Shown here one piece after another: positions 7,432 through 7,487 of a DNA stretch of 7,487 nt (position 1 is the first letter of the stretch; each line of letters starts with the position of its first letter). Source of the stretch: Paramuribaculum sp. (GTDB taxonomy: Bacteria; Bacteroidota; Bacteroidia; Bacteroidales; Muribaculaceae). The notes under the pieces were generated by a model, which searched no databases, was not told the DNA's origin, and saw only the letters and a program-made list of their open reading frames with translations. The stretch is taken from positions 1-7,487 of the forward strand of contig JAIDQW010000072.1 of assembly GCA_029062075.1 (NCBI GenBank). Reading direction: 5' to 3'. The position numbers and the translations under genes were made by a program.

Positions 7432-7462
7432 TTTGGAGAAATAATATAAACTCATACCTTTG
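7432..7462 (+). promoter_or_regulatory. Consensus Bacteroidetes housekeeping promoter
   Basis: TTTG at 7432-7435 and TACCTTTG at 7455-7462 match the Bacteroidetes -33 (TTTG) and -7 (TAnnTTTG) elements perfectly, with 19 bp between, the preferred spacing. Transcription would begin about 3-9 bases downstream and run off the right edge, so the gene it serves is outside the window. This shows that the downstream gene is transcribed separately from the macroglobulin. Confidence 0.85.
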
Positions 7463-7487
7463 CACCCAGTTTTTCATGGTATTAGAT
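7463..7487 (+). promoter_or_regulatory. Start of an untranslated leader of the downstream gene
   Basis: The 25 bases after the -7 box have no convincing start: the ATG at 7476 reads M-V-L-D to the window edge and cannot be judged. The string TTTTTCATGGTATTAGAT gives me an unverified impression of a recurrent Bacteroidales 5' leader, possibly one in front of cold-shock or RNA-helicase genes. No fold can be assessed in so short a stretch. The whole 3' gap (7375-7487) holds only the repeats, the promoter and this leader start; no hairpin terminator is seen after the macroglobulin stop. Confidence 0.3.

Noticed and set aside
1..7487. CRISPR arrays, tRNA or rRNA genes, insertion sequences, attachment sites
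   Set aside because: No regularly spaced repeats, no tRNA-like cloverleaf ending in CCA, no rRNA sequence and no transposase or terminal inverted repeats were seen in the gaps, all of which are shorter than 115 bases.

Overview
The window looks like a chromosomal segment of a Bacteroidota bacterium, most likely order Bacteroidales (a Muribaculaceae/Bacteroides-type gut organism). The clues are a textbook Bacteroidetes promoter at the right end (TTTG, 19 bp, TAccTTTG), no convincing Shine-Dalgarno sequences before the starts, moderate GC with AT-rich gaps, and protein families typical of that order. All genes read on the + strand and nothing looks mobile, so this is vertically inherited-looking core DNA rather than an obvious island.

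Layout. Positions 1-143 hold the last 47 codons of a THUMP-like-domain class I SAM-dependent methyltransferase whose body lies off the left edge. From 171 to 1653 runs a compact three-gene set: an ECF-type RNA polymerase sigma factor (171-731), a single-span inner-membrane protein of the kind found next to ECF sigma factors in Bacteroidales and probably its anti-sigma factor (772-1167), and a secreted Spy/CpxP-like LTXXQ protein (1183-1653). A strong intrinsic terminator (1675-1722) closes it. From 1732 to 7374 lies one very large gene for a 1,880-residue exported alpha-2-macroglobulin-family protein that has the whole macroglobulin architecture but no thioester cysteine. The last 113 bases carry no gene. 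They hold a short repeat cluster and a consensus promoter that starts a transcript leaving the window.

How the genes may work together (inference). The sigma factor, membrane protein and Spy-like protein form a plausible envelope-stress circuit: a periplasmic helical sensor/chaperone, a membrane-spanning anti-sigma factor and the cytoplasmic sigma factor it holds. This is similar in logic to the CnrYXH-type and CpxP/Spy systems. The macroglobulin is a periplasmic or surface protein thought to trap or inhibit proteases. Its start codon is only 9 bases past the terminator T-tract and no promoter is visible between, so its expression may depend on read-through, which would tie it to the stress operon. 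No clearly novel system is evident. The most notable points are the terminator placement, the thioester-less macroglobulin with an acidic linker, and the tripartite sigma module.
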